Positions 16,930-26,510 of a stretch of 64,000 bases of DNA are shown here, piece after piece (position 1 is the stretch's first letter; each line of letters starts with the position of its first letter). The position numbers were made by a program, and so were the translations under genes. The notes below the pieces were generated by a model, which had not been told where the DNA came from, did not search any database, and saw only the letters and a list, made by a program, of their open reading frames with translations. Source of the stretch: Gemmatimonadota bacterium (GTDB taxonomy: Bacteria; Gemmatimonadota; Gemmatimonadetes; Gemmatimonadales; Gemmatimonadaceae); NCBI GenBank assembly GCA_028287235.1, contig JAQBQB010000023.1, positions 222,898-286,897 on the forward strand, written 5' to 3'.

Positions 16930-17080
16930 TCGGAACGGCAATGAACAACAATGAACCGCAATGAAAAACGCAGAGCTATGAATTCGTCATCGGCGGAGAC
17001 GCCGGTGTGAAGGGCGAAACCGATTTACAGCCTTGCGGGGTTATTGCCGTTCATTGCCGTTCATTGCGTTTCATTGTCCT
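16930..17080. repeat. palindromic element C made of CAATGAA/TTCATTG units
   Basis: Left arm (about 16930-16972): three copies of CAATGAA separated by 3-5 variable bases, such as ACGGCAATGAAC. Right arm (about 17041-17080): the complementary TTCATTG units in TTCATTGCCG spacing. The two arms are imperfect inverted repeats about 70 bases apart. The 279 bases between the hypothetical gene and the S9 peptidase stop hold this element and nothing else that I can identify. Confidence 0.65.
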
Positions 17081-17141
17081 TCAACTCTGTTCCCATCGTC
17101 CGGTTTCTCCGTGTCGCGCAATTGCGAAGAGCTCCGCGCGC

Positions 17142-20006
17142 TTACTGAATCGGCCCACCCTTCTTGGTCTGCGGCACACCGTCCGTCATCCACTTCGGCG
17201 CGGGCGTTCCTTTGAGGTAGTGGTCGAAGAACTGCTTCATCCGCTCCTGGAAATCCTTCTGGTTTTCCTTGCGCGCCAGGTGGTGCGGCTCGCCCGGATA
17301 CGAGAGCAGGATCACCTGCTTGCCCCAGCGGCGCGCGGCGCCGTAGAGCTCGAGGCCCTGGTGCCAATCCACCGCGTTGTCCGCCGTGCCGTGCAGGATC
17401 ATGAACGGCGTCGTGATGTCGCGCACGTGGAAGAGCGCCGACTGGTCCTCGAACAGCGCGTGCGACTCCCACGGGTTCGTGCCCATGCGCACCTGTCCGA
17501 CTTCCACGATGCCCTGCTGCAGCGTGCCCGAGCCGGGATACGTCTCGTCGTAGAAGCTGACGAGGTTCGTCGGCGGCGCGCCGGTCACCACGGCCGCGAA
17601 CATGTTCGACCGCGTGAGGATGTACGAGCTCTGGTATCCGCCCCAGCTGTGTCCCTGCATGCCGATGTGCTTCGGATCGGCGTAGCCCATCTCGATCACC
17701 TTCTTCACGCCGCTCGTCACGCAGTCGAGCGCCGAGCTGCCCGGCTTTCCGGTTTCATACACGATGTCCGGCTGGAACACGAGGTAGCCGTCGCTCGCGT
17801 ATTCGGCGAAGTGCGGCCGGTCGTCGAACGCCGGCATCGCGAACGCATGGTGCGTGTTCGACAGCAGCTCGTAGAAGTAGACGAGCATCGGATACTTCTT
17901 GCCCGGCTGGTAGCCCGCCGGAAGCGTCAGCGTACCCTGGAGCCGCTGGCCCTTGCTGTTCTTGAAGTCCACGAGAACCTTGCTGCCCCACGCGTACTCG
18001 TCGATGAACGGATTCGCGTTCGTCACCTTGGCCGGCGCCGCGAAGCTGCTGTTCGACAGCCAGTAGTCGGGCGACTGCGTGAAGCTCTGCTTCGTGAACA
18101 GCACGCGGTCGGCCTTCTCCGCCTTCACGGCCTGGCCGATCTGCGCGTCGTCGTAGATGAGCGGCGCCGGCTTGGCGCCCGGCGCCACGGTGTAGTAGCC
18201 CGACTTCTTCGTCCACTCGCCATACGCCGAGAGCAGCAATGGCTTGGAGAGATCCACGCCCTCGTCCTCGTCGGCATTGGCCGCGCCGAACGCCGCGGCG
18301 CCGCCGCGCCCGCCCCGTCCACCGCCGCCCGCGCGATCGAGGCGCACGAGACGGAAGACGATCTGCTGCGCGTCACCCGTACCGCCGGTGAGGTTCGTCG
18401 CCTTGCCGCCGTCGAGCGGCACGCTGTAGAGATCGTACTTGTGGTTGAGGATCACCGACTTGCCGTCCTTCGCCCACCCCGCGACGCCGTACGTCGGCAC
18501 CTCGTACGGATGATCGTCGGCCGCGTCGAGAAAGCTGATCTTGTCGCCGGCCGCGAGCATCGTGCTGCGGCCCGACTCCATGTTGTAGGCGTAGACTTTC
18601 TTGTCCTTCAGGTAGAGGAACCACTTGCCGTCGGGCGAGCTGCCCATGGTGCGCGTGAGCGACTTGTCGATCAGCGCACGCTCGGCGTTGTCGGTGCTCA
18701 CGCGATAGTAGTCCGACTTGCTGCCGCCCCACTCGACCGAGCCGCGATACGTGGTGTCGATGCGGCCGATCGCCCACTTGGGATCGGGCGTCGGCGTCAC
18801 GTTGCGCATCACCTCGTCCGACACGCGCACGAGCGTGTTCGACGCGAGGTTGAAGACGGCAGGTAACGTTGCGCGGCGCTCCTGCGCCAGGCGAACGATC
18901 TGCACCGACTGCACTTCCGGGTCCTTCCAATGCCAGACGTCGACGTTGGCCTGCGGCTCGCTGCTCGCCGCCTTGTCCGGCTCCTGGTCCTTGAGCCCCA
19001 CGTACACGCGCGAGCCGTCGCGCGTCCAGCGCAGCGGTGTGAGCTCGCTCACGACGTACTGCTTCGGAAAGCCCGCGTCCTTCGACGGGTCGTACTCCAC
19101 CGCCTGAGGCTTCGCGGAGACGACGTCGCGCCAAACGAGCAGCGCGTTGTCGCGCTGGAGATTTTCTTTCTTCTTGATCCCGCGCAGCACCGCGAGCGCG
19201 CCGCCCTTGTCGCCCCAGGTGAGCTGGTCGTAGTCGAGCGCGGCGGAGCTCAGCACCTTCGACTGGCTCGTCGCGAGATCGACGACGTATACGCCGTTGC
19301 CGCTCCGGTCCGCGGCGTCCACGGTGTAGGCGAGCATGCGGCCGGCGTCGTCGAAGTCGTAGAGGTTGACGTTGCCGACGTTCTGGGTGATGCCCGTCGC
19401 CAGCTCGCGGAGCACGAGATCGGTACCGTTATGCGTGGCCGACACGTTCGCCTTGTTCGTCTTGACGGCCACGAACTTCGAGCCTTTAGAGAACTTGAAC
19501 GTGTTCGCGTCGGGCACCGAATACTTTTCGCCCGTCGCGAGGTCGAGGAGCTCGAACCGTTTTGCCGGCCCGCCGAACGAGACCGTCGTCGCGTTCGCCC
19601 CGCGGCCGCCGCCCCCGCGTCCGGCACGTCCGCCGGCCGGCGCGCTCGGCGGGCTCACGAAGTAGCCGGCGAAGCGCGAGTCGTCGGAGAACACCGGCGC
19701 CGAGCCCACGGGGATCATGTAGCTCTTGGTGCCGGACGTCTGCCTGATCAGCAGGTCGCCGTCGCCTTCGTTCGGCGAGATGACGAAGGTCATCCACTGG
19801 CCGTCAGCCGAGAGCGCGGCGTTGGCGATCCGATTCCAACGGCCGATGTCGGCGAGGCCGAGCACCTTCTTGGCCGTGGGGTCGGTCTTGGCCGCGCCCT
19901 GGAGCGTGGCGGGGGCCGAGGCGTTCTGCTGCGCGACGAGCGCGAGCGGGGCGAAAAGGCTGAACGCGCACGCGAGCGCGAAGCGGGCGGGGGTGTAGCG
20001 GGGCAT
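17142..20006 (-). CDS. secreted S9 family (dipeptidyl-aminopeptidase-like) serine peptidase
   Basis: The 954-residue protein has a signal peptide (MPRYTPARFALACAFSLFAP, ending before QQNAS), a long beta-propeller region and an alpha/beta hydrolase domain at the C-terminus. The catalytic residues are intact: Ser in GMQGHSWGGYQSSYIL, Asp in MILHGTADNAVDW and His in SYPGEPHHLARK. A Gly-rich low-complexity loop (AGGGGRGGRGGAAA) interrupts the propeller. It probably degrades peptides in the periplasm or outside the cell. GGAGA precedes the ATG at 20006. Longer in-frame starts add a non-signal extension and were rejected. Confidence 0.93.
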   Translation of the reverse strand: MPRYTPARFALACAFSLFAPLALVAQQNASAPATLQGAAKTDPTAKKVLGLADIGRWNRIANAALSADGQWMTFVISPNEGDGDLLIRQTSGTKSYMIPVGSAPVFSDDSRFAGYFVSPPSAPAGGRAGRGGGGRGANATTVSFGGPAKRFELLDLATGEKYSVPDANTFKFSKGSKFVAVKTNKANVSATHNGTDLVLRELATGITQNVGNVNLYDFDDAGRMLAYTVDAADRSGNGVYVVDLATSQSKVLSSAALDYDQLTWGDKGGALAVLRGIKKKENLQRDNALLVWRDVVSAKPQAVEYDPSKDAGFPKQYVVSELTPLRWTRDGSRVYVGLKDQEPDKAASSEPQANVDVWHWKDPEVQSVQIVRLAQERRATLPAVFNLASNTLVRVSDEVMRNVTPTPDPKWAIGRIDTTYRGSVEWGGSKSDYYRVSTDNAERALIDKSLTRTMGSSPDGKWFLYLKDKKVYAYNMESGRSTMLAAGDKISFLDAADDHPYEVPTYGVAGWAKDGKSVILNHKYDLYSVPLDGGKATNLTGGTGDAQQIVFRLVRLDRAGGGGRGGRGGAAAFGAANADEDEGVDLSKPLLLSAYGEWTKKSGYYTVAPGAKPAPLIYDDAQIGQAVKAEKADRVLFTKQSFTQSPDYWLSNSSFAAPAKVTNANPFIDEYAWGSKVLVDFKNSKGQRLQGTLTLPAGYQPGKKYPMLVYFYELLSNTHHAFAMPAFDDRPHFAEYASDGYLVFQPDIVYETGKPGSSALDCVTSGVKKVIEMGYADPKHIGMQGHSWGGYQSSYILTRSNMFAAVVTGAPPTNLVSFYDETYPGSGTLQQGIVEVGQVRMGTNPWESHALFEDQSALFHVRDITTPFMILHGTADNAVDWHQGLELYGAARRWGKQVILLSYPGEPHHLARKENQKDFQERMKQFFDHYLKGTPAPKWMTDGVPQTKKGGPIQ

Positions 20007-20076
20007 GTCGGGTCTCCTGCGAAACGGCGGGGGTTGCCGAATATACGCGCGGGGCGGCTGGACTGTTCTGCGCACT

Positions 20077-20742
20077 CTAGCCGAACTGACCCTTGAACGC
20101 GTCGAACCTCTCCTGAAGGTCCGCCAGCTGGCGGCGCAGCTCTTCGACCGTAGCCTCGAGCGCCGCAATGCGATCGCTGCCAGGTCCGAATGGCGCCGTC
20201 GAGGAGGTCGGCGCCGCACGCTCCTCGCCGGCAACGCTGGCCTCGACCGCCCCCGAGAGCAGGTGCGCATATCGCACCTCCTTCTGCCCCGGCCGCCTCG
20301 GCAGCTCCACGACGAGCTCCCGCGCCGCCAGCGCGGCCAACGTCTCGTCGACGTCGGACAGGCTCGCGAACTCGTTGAGACGGCCCGTTCTTCCCTTGAT
20401 CTCGCCCACCGTCTGCGGTCCGCGCAGCATCAGCACGCACATCACGGCGAGGCCGGGTGCGTCGAGGCTCATCGTCTCCGTCATGAGATGCTGATACTTC
20501 ATGACGCGCGAGTCGCTGCGCTGCACCGCGCGCACGAGCGACTGCTGCCGGAGATTGTTGATCGCCCAGCGCACCGCGTCTTCGGCGAGCTCCATGACCG
20601 GATCGCGGTTGGACGTCTGGTTGCACGCGTTCACGAGCGCGTTCAACGAGAGCGGGTAAACGTCCGGCGTGGTCGTCTCCTTCTCGACGAGCGAGCCGAG
20701 GATCCGGACTTCGACGGCGGTGAGTTGCGTCGGGGAAAGCAC
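20077..20742 (-). CDS. YceH family protein (DUF480)
   Basis: The 221-residue product begins LSPTQLTAVEVRILGSLVEK and has TPDVYPLSLNALVNACNQTS and VKYQHLM-like segments (RVMKYQHLMTETMSL). These mark the YceH/DUF480 double winged-helix family. The C-terminal tail (GSDRIAALEATVEELRRQLA, then LQERFDAF) is a predicted coiled coil. YceH proteins are conserved but their role is not settled. A perfect 14-bp palindrome lies 5 bases upstream of the start codon and may be an operator. Confidence 0.92.
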   Translation of the reverse strand: MLSPTQLTAVEVRILGSLVEKETTTPDVYPLSLNALVNACNQTSNRDPVMELAEDAVRWAINNLRQQSLVRAVQRSDSRVMKYQHLMTETMSLDAPGLAVMCVLMLRGPQTVGEIKGRTGRLNEFASLSDVDETLAALAARELVVELPRRPGQKEVRYAHLLSGAVEASVAGEERAAPTSSTAPFGPGSDRIAALEATVEELRRQLADLQERFDAFKGQFG

Positions 20743-20746
20743 TAGA

Positions 20747-20760
20747 CGACCGGCCGGTCG
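20747..20760. promoter_or_regulatory. 14-bp perfect palindrome upstream of the YceH gene
   Basis: CGACCGGCCGGTCG is self-complementary over 14 bases. It lies directly before the YceH start (20742) and about 150 bases before the divergent lipoprotein gene. YceH has winged-helix folds, so an autoregulatory site is possible, but this is only positional evidence. Confidence 0.3.
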
Positions 20761-20909
20761 CGCAGTCGATGATGAGTGGCGATCATCCGCAGAATCTCTC
20801 GGTGGCGTGCGAGCTCCGCAACCAGCTCACGGTCGACACGGTCGTTGGCCACGCCGGCAAGCTATCATTGATGACCGATCCTGACACCCGTGACTTTCAT
20901 TTCATCCAA

Positions 20910-21665
20910 ATGAGCCACCGGCCGACGAAGAAGCGCGCGCAATTGCTCGGCGTGCTTTCCATGGCGTTCGCGGTCGCGGCCTGCGCCCCGCGGGTGCATC
21001 TCCCGCCGTTGCCGCTCGCTCCGCCGGGCCTCCTGTCACCGGATGATTCAGCGGCGCAGCTTGCGATGCGTCTCGCGCCACGGCTGTTCCTCCAGCGCGA
21101 CGAGCCCTTTCCACTCGTGCGCGTCGCGGCGGTCGTGCATCCGCGCCGGCCGGTCATCGCCTATCACCTGCTCTGGCAGCACGACGTCAACGGACAGTGG
21201 CTGCCCTGGGCAAAGCCGAGCGACGAGGAGGTCGTGTGGGTTGGGTATGATTCCACCACGCACGCGCCGACGGATCTCTGGACGTACTGGCATGGAACGA
21301 TCCTCCACACCGATTGGCGCGGCCACGGCGAGCCGGCGGTCGATGTGCAGTGGGGCAAGCACGGCTCGCTGCCGCATGGCGTCATCGAGAGCGACCTGCC
21401 GCGCACGAAAACGCTCAACGCCTTCTACGCGGTCGAGTTCGCGCTCCTTCCGGACATCCTCATGGGGAAGCTGGCGCACGGCGGCCCGTGGGGCTTCTTT
21501 CACGGCTATCGGCGCTACCGCGAGTTCACCGACTCGCTTCCGCTGTCCGCGCGCCTCGACGCGATCATCCGCACCGCCGATCCTCGCGAAGCGCTGCACG
21601 CCGTGTTCGGCGCGCGGTACTCCAACAAAGTCCACTGGCCGTGGAAGTCCGATACGGTTGACTGA
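20910..21665 (+). CDS. hypothetical lipoprotein
   Basis: The 251-residue product has a lipoprotein signal (MSHRPTKKRAQLLGVLSMAF, then AVAACAP, where Cys would be lipidated). The mature part contains YHLLWQHDVNGQWLPWAKPS, DEEVVWVGYDSTTHAPTDLW, GKHGSLPHGVIESDLP and NKVHWPWKSDT, with many Trp and His residues. It is not assigned to a family that I recognise. An in-frame ATG at 20871 would add 13 residues before the signal and is less likely. It is probably anchored in the inner or outer membrane, facing the periplasm. Confidence 0.75.
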   Translation: MSHRPTKKRAQLLGVLSMAFAVAACAPRVHLPPLPLAPPGLLSPDDSAAQLAMRLAPRLFLQRDEPFPLVRVAAVVHPRRPVIAYHLLWQHDVNGQWLPWAKPSDEEVVWVGYDSTTHAPTDLWTYWHGTILHTDWRGHGEPAVDVQWGKHGSLPHGVIESDLPRTKTLNAFYAVEFALLPDILMGKLAHGGPWGFFHGYRRYREFTDSLPLSARLDAIIRTADPREALHAVFGARYSNKVHWPWKSDTVD

Positions 21666-21706
21666 TCCGCTCTGCACATCGGCTGCAGGGTCGTGCGTGG
21701 GGCCGT

Positions 21707-24349
21707 TCAGTCCGCCCGCAGCGCGAGCACGGGATCCACTCCGCTCGCCCTGACCGCTGGAATCCACGACGCCGCCAGACTCGCCGCGGCGAGCAGCGCC
21801 GCCACTCCGGCGAACGTTGCCGGATCATTGGGCGTGACGCCAAACAGGAGCTTGGTCAACAGCCGCGTCGCGAAGAGCGCGCCGACTCCGCCCACGACCA
21901 GCCCCGCCACCGTGAGCCGCAGTCCGTGGCGCACGAGCAGCCAGCGCACCTCCGCGGGCTGCGCGCCGAGCGCGATGCGGATTCCCGTTTCGCGGGTGCG
22001 GTTGCGGGCCAGCTGCGCGAGCATGGCGTAGACGCCCACGACCGACAGCGCGAGGCCCACCACGGCGAACACGAGCAACAGCGCGGCGAAGAAGCGGGGC
22101 CGCGCGATCGAGCGATCGACGATGTCGTCGATCGCTTGCGGCGCGATGATGAGTCGTGGGTCGACGTTGCGCACGATCGAACGCACCGGCTCCGTGAGCG
22201 ACCGCGGATCGCCCGTGGTGCGCACCATCAGCGTGAGACCGCTCAACGGCGATTGCATCGTCGACTTGTAGATCGCGATGCGCGGCGCTTCGTCGAGCGC
22301 GCTGTCGTGCACGTCGCCGACCACGCCCACGATGGTGAACCAGTGCGACGTGTCCGTCGGCGCCTTGTCGAACGAGAGCGATTGGCCGATGGGATTCTCG
22401 CCGGCGAAGTACGTGCGCGCGAGCGTCTCGTTGATCAGGATCACCGGAGCGGTGCCGCGGCGGTCCGCCTCGGTGAACGAACGCCCTCGCAACAGGGGAA
22501 TGCGCATCGTCGCGAAGTAGCTCGGCGACACGTAGTAGTGCGGGACCGAAATACCGTAGCCGCCCGGCGCGCGTCCGCGCGCGATGAAGTCGCTGCTCCA
22601 AGCGAACTTGTTGAACGGCGGCACCGACACGAGGGCGACGTTCGTCACACCGGGCAGAGCGCGCACGCGCGCCGTGACCCGATCGAAGAACGCCGTGTAG
22701 TCCGTGATGGTGCCGTATGCGTTGATCGACGCCGAGAGCACGCCGTGTGGCTCGAAGCCGGGATTCACGCGCGTGATGGTCCAGTAGCTCCGCACGAGCA
22801 ATCCCGCACCGGTCGTCATCAACAGCGCGAGCGCCACCTCGCCGATCACCAGCGCGTCGCCCCAGCGCTTCATGCGGCGACTCTGTGTTCCGCCGCGCGC
22901 GCCGGCCTTGAGCACCTCGCCGGGATCGCGCTCCCGCGTCCACAGCGCCGGCGCCACGCCGAACAGCAGTCCGGCGAACATCGTGATCGCGACGACGTAC
23001 GTCGTCACCGCGGTATCCACGCCGAAGTCGTGAACGGGAAGCAAGCCTTTCGGCTGCAGCGCGACCAGCGCGCGCGTGCCGGCCCATCCCAGCGTCAATC
23101 CCAGCGCCCCGCCGATCGTCGATACGACGAGACTCTCCGTGATCGCCTGCCGCGTCACCCGCCCGCGTCCCGCGCCGAGCGCGAGACGAAGCGCGACTTC
23201 GCGCTGGCGGCCGGCGGCCTGCACGAGCATGAGGTTGCCCACGTTGGCGCACGCGATGAGCAGCAGAATGGCCACCGATGCGAGCAGCACGAGCAGCGGC
23301 AGTCGCGTGCCGCCCACGATGAAATCATGAAGCGGCGTGATGCTCGCGCCGGCGAGCTTGTTCGTCGTCGGATAGTCGTGCTGCAGTCGCTTCACGACTT
23401 GCTGCAGCTGCGCATCCGCGGTCGCGATGCTCGCACCCGGCGCGAGGCGTCCGATCACCGGCATCCAGCGCTCGCGGCGGTACATCTCCTTCTGCCTGAC
23501 GCTCGCCTCCCATCGCTCGGCCACCCACAGGTCGAGATTGTCGAATGGAAACATGAAGGTCGCCGGCATGACGCCGACGATCTGGTACGAGTCGCCGTCG
23601 AGCGTGATCGAGCGCCCCACGACCGACGGGTCGGCGCCGAACTCGCGCTGCCATGCGCCGTGGCTCAGCACCGCGGTGCGCGGCGTGCTGCTCCACGTCT
23701 CCGCGTCCTCGAGCGTCCGGCCGAGCTCCGCGCGAACGCCAAGCGTCGCGAAGAAGTTTCCGGTGACGTCGGCGGCGCGGAGCTTTCGCGGATCGCCGCT
23801 GCCCGTGAGGATCATTCCCGACGCCGAGTAGCCGTACGCCGCGAGCTGCTGGAAGGCGGGCACGCCGTCGCGCCAGTCGAGGTAGTTCGCGGTCGACGCG
23901 TTCTGGTGATACCAGTGCCGCTCGGGGTTCTCCTCCGCCACCATGACCAACCGCTCGGAATGCGGAAAGGGCAGCGGCTGGAGCACGACGGCGTTCACCG
24001 CCGAGAAGATGGCGGCGTTCGCGCCGATGCCGAGGGCGATGGTGATGACGGCCGCGGCGGCGAGGACCGGCGTTCGGCGCAGCGTGCGGAGGGCGAAGCG
24101 CACGTCGCCGATGAGCTCTTCGATCCATCGCAGACGGCGCACGTCGCGGTGTTCCTCACGCACGCGCTGCACGCCGCCGAAGTGCGCCATGGCCACGCGC
24201 CTCGCCTCGGCGGGCGACATCCCGAGGCGGATGTTCTTCTCCGTCTCGAGCTCCGCGTGGAACGCGATCTCGTCGGCGAGATCGCGGTCCGCGGCACCGG
24301 GCCGCAGGAGCGCACGAATCCGAGCACGAACACCGCGAAGGAGGCTCAT
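21707..24349 (-). CDS. MacB-like ABC permease with duplicated FtsX cores (ADOP type)
   Basis: The 880-residue product starts MSLLRGVRARIRALL and has an N-terminal cytoplasmic segment (ADEIAFHAELETEKNIRLGM, then SPAEARRVAMAHFGG) typical of acidobacterial-type duplicated orphan permeases. Two MacB periplasmic domains and two FtsX-like membrane blocks follow (ITIALGIGANAAIFSAVNAV; LLIACANVGNLMLVQAAGRQREVALR; VYAMLAQLARNRTRETGIRI). No ATP-binding subunit is adjacent, in keeping with the orphan label. Substrates of the class are unclear (export or lipoprotein transport). AGGAGCG precedes the ATG. It diverges from the M1 peptidase across a nested inverted repeat. Confidence 0.93.
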   Translation of the reverse strand: MSLLRGVRARIRALLRPGAADRDLADEIAFHAELETEKNIRLGMSPAEARRVAMAHFGGVQRVREEHRDVRRLRWIEELIGDVRFALRTLRRTPVLAAAAVITIALGIGANAAIFSAVNAVVLQPLPFPHSERLVMVAEENPERHWYHQNASTANYLDWRDGVPAFQQLAAYGYSASGMILTGSGDPRKLRAADVTGNFFATLGVRAELGRTLEDAETWSSTPRTAVLSHGAWQREFGADPSVVGRSITLDGDSYQIVGVMPATFMFPFDNLDLWVAERWEASVRQKEMYRRERWMPVIGRLAPGASIATADAQLQQVVKRLQHDYPTTNKLAGASITPLHDFIVGGTRLPLLVLLASVAILLLIACANVGNLMLVQAAGRQREVALRLALGAGRGRVTRQAITESLVVSTIGGALGLTLGWAGTRALVALQPKGLLPVHDFGVDTAVTTYVVAITMFAGLLFGVAPALWTRERDPGEVLKAGARGGTQSRRMKRWGDALVIGEVALALLMTTGAGLLVRSYWTITRVNPGFEPHGVLSASINAYGTITDYTAFFDRVTARVRALPGVTNVALVSVPPFNKFAWSSDFIARGRAPGGYGISVPHYYVSPSYFATMRIPLLRGRSFTEADRRGTAPVILINETLARTYFAGENPIGQSLSFDKAPTDTSHWFTIVGVVGDVHDSALDEAPRIAIYKSTMQSPLSGLTLMVRTTGDPRSLTEPVRSIVRNVDPRLIIAPQAIDDIVDRSIARPRFFAALLLVFAVVGLALSVVGVYAMLAQLARNRTRETGIRIALGAQPAEVRWLLVRHGLRLTVAGLVVGGVGALFATRLLTKLLFGVTPNDPATFAGVAALLAAASLAASWIPAVRASGVDPVLALRAD

Positions 24350-24354
24350 GATCG

Positions 24355-24409
24355 CTCCTGTAGGATACCGACAGAACATTATGCAACTCCTGTCGGAACG
24401 CAACAGGAG
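24355..24409. promoter_or_regulatory. nested inverted repeat between permease and M1 peptidase
   Basis: CTCCTGT (24355-24361), a 6-base spacer and CCGACAG (24368-24374) are mirrored by CTGTCGG (24390-24396), a 6-base spacer and ACAGGAG (24403-24409), around a 15-base centre. Both arms match exactly and the spacers are equal, so this is a symmetric four-half-site palindrome. It lies in the 112-base divergent promoter region, which suits an operator that controls both genes. The outer unit contains the permease ribosome-binding site. Confidence 0.5.
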
Positions 24410-24461
24410 AGTCGCGGACGGTGCGCTTGGCCCGCTCCGGCTGCCGTATCATGTTGTGGGT

Positions 24462-26462
24462 ATGCGCATTTACGCCATTGCCGCCGCCACCGCCGCCGCC
24501 CTCGGCCTCGTCGGCTGTTCAACCATCGCGCGCCTCCGCCAACCGGAGCCTGTCGCGGCGGTAGTCTCGCCTGTGGCGGCGGCCGGGCGTTCGCGGCCGC
24601 TCCCCTATCCCGTCTTCGAGACGAAGGCCTTCGCGCGCGCCGTCGAGCGCGGAACGCGAACGCGCACCGGCGTTCCCGGGCCCAACTACTGGCAGCAGTT
24701 CGCCAGGTACAGGATCACCGCCGAGCTCGTGCCGGCCACGAGCCAGATCAACGGCCGCGAGACAGTGCGCTACTTCAACAGGTCGCCCGACACGCTGAAG
24801 ACGGTCTGGGTGTACCTCAATCAGAATCTGTTCGCCCCGCAATCGCCGCGCGTCGTGGAGACGCCCGTCACTGGCGGAACGGAGATCCTGCGCGTCGCCG
24901 CGGCCGGCCAGGCGCTGGCGAAGCGCGACACGGGCGCCGGCTACTCGGTCGACGCGACGCTCATGCGCATCGGCCTTCCCCGCGCGCTCGCGCCGCACGA
25001 CTCGCTCGACCTCGACATCGCGTGGGCCTTCCAGCTCCCGCCCGACGGCGCGCCGCGCGAAGGAACCACGGGCGACGTCTTCATGGTCGCCTACTGGTAT
25101 CCGCAGCTCGCCGTGTACGACGACGTGAACGGTTGGCAGACCGACCCCTACCTCGGCGGCGCCGAGTTCTATATGAACTACGCCGACTACGACGTCACGC
25201 TGAGCGTGCCGCAGGGCTGGCTCGTCGCGGCGACTGGCGAGCTCACGAACGCCGACCAGGTGTTGTCGAAGCAGACGCGCGACCGGCTGGCCGAGTCGAA
25301 GCGCAGCGGCACCGTGGTGCACGTGGTGCGCGACCAGGATCGCGGTGCCGGCGCCACGAAGGCGACCAACACCGGGTTCGACGGCATCGTGCAGTGGAAG
25401 TTTCGCGCGAACAACGTGCGCGACTTCGACTGGGGCGCGTCGGCGAAATTCCTTTGGGACGCGACCATCGCCGTGGTCGGTGACCGCGATGGCGACGGCC
25501 GCACCGACACCACGGCGATCAACACCTTCTACCGTCCCGAGGCGCGCGCCTGGTCGTGGGGCCGGTCGGGAGAATACGAGCGCAGCGTCGTCGAGTTCCT
25601 GTCGAAATATTTGTGGCCATATCCGTGGGCGCAGATGACCGCGCTCGAGGGACCGGTGTCGTGCACCGGCATGGAGTATCCCATGCTGACGTGCATCGGC
25701 GGACCACGCGACACGCTGTCGCTCTACTCGGTGCAGGTGCACGAGACGGGACACATGTGGTTCCCGATGCAGGTGGGCTCCGACGAGCGCCGCTTCGCCT
25801 GGCAGGACGAAGGGCTCACGCGCTTCAACCAGGCGCAGGGAATGCAGGCGTACTTCAAGGGCTACGACCGCGAGCGCGTGTCGCGCGAGGCTTATCTCGA
25901 CTTTGCGCGCACCGACGGTGAAGTGCCCTTGATGCGTCCCGGCGACCAATACCCCTACGACACGCCGGCGTACGGCATCGCGTCGTACGACAAGATGGCC
26001 ACGAACATGGTCGCGCTGCGCGCGCTGCTCGGCAACGAGCCCTTTCTCTCGAGCTACCGCACGTACGGCCTGCGCTGGCTGGGCAAGCATCCCACGCAAT
26101 ATGATTTCTTTAATAACTTCGACTCGCTGAGCGGGCAGGACCTCTCCTGGTTCTGGCGCACGTGGTGGTACGAGACGTGGACGTTGGACCAGGCCATCGG
26201 CGAGGTGACGACGCAGGGCGACAAGCTGGTGGTGACGATCGAGGACAAGGGGCTCGCGCCCATGCCGGTGCGGCTGGCGATCACGCGCACCGACGGGCGC
26301 GTCGAGCGGCAGATCGTGCCGGTCTCCGTGTGGCTCGCCGGCGTTCGGCGCACGACGGTGACGATCGACGGCGCATCGACGGTGTCGGTGATCGAGATCG
26401 ATCCGGAGCAGGTCTTTCCGGACGTGGATCGGTCGAACAACCGGTGGGTCCCGCGGCACTAG
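24462..26462 (+). CDS. M1 family metallopeptidase lipoprotein
   Basis: The 666-residue zinc aminopeptidase-like protein has a lipobox signal (MRIYAIAAATAAALGLVGCS), so it is probably membrane-anchored in the periplasm. The zinc motif HETGH lies at residues 427-431, with the downstream Glu ligand in WQDEGLTRFNQ. The substrate loop, normally GAMEN, reads GMEYP, a known variant in secreted bacterial M1 proteins. It probably trims peptides released by other exported peptidases. GC and codon use match its neighbours. The ATG at 24462 directly precedes the signal sequence. Confidence 0.94.
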   Translation: MRIYAIAAATAAALGLVGCSTIARLRQPEPVAAVVSPVAAAGRSRPLPYPVFETKAFARAVERGTRTRTGVPGPNYWQQFARYRITAELVPATSQINGRETVRYFNRSPDTLKTVWVYLNQNLFAPQSPRVVETPVTGGTEILRVAAAGQALAKRDTGAGYSVDATLMRIGLPRALAPHDSLDLDIAWAFQLPPDGAPREGTTGDVFMVAYWYPQLAVYDDVNGWQTDPYLGGAEFYMNYADYDVTLSVPQGWLVAATGELTNADQVLSKQTRDRLAESKRSGTVVHVVRDQDRGAGATKATNTGFDGIVQWKFRANNVRDFDWGASAKFLWDATIAVVGDRDGDGRTDTTAINTFYRPEARAWSWGRSGEYERSVVEFLSKYLWPYPWAQMTALEGPVSCTGMEYPMLTCIGGPRDTLSLYSVQVHETGHMWFPMQVGSDERRFAWQDEGLTRFNQAQGMQAYFKGYDRERVSREAYLDFARTDGEVPLMRPGDQYPYDTPAYGIASYDKMATNMVALRALLGNEPFLSSYRTYGLRWLGKHPTQYDFFNNFDSLSGQDLSWFWRTWWYETWTLDQAIGEVTTQGDKLVVTIEDKGLAPMPVRLAITRTDGRVERQIVPVSVWLAGVRRTTVTIDGASTVSVIEIDPEQVFPDVDRSNNRWVPRH

Positions 26463-26510
26463 GACAACGTTTTGGAGGACCTGGCCCGGGTTAGGCTAGC
26501 GCCAACCAAT

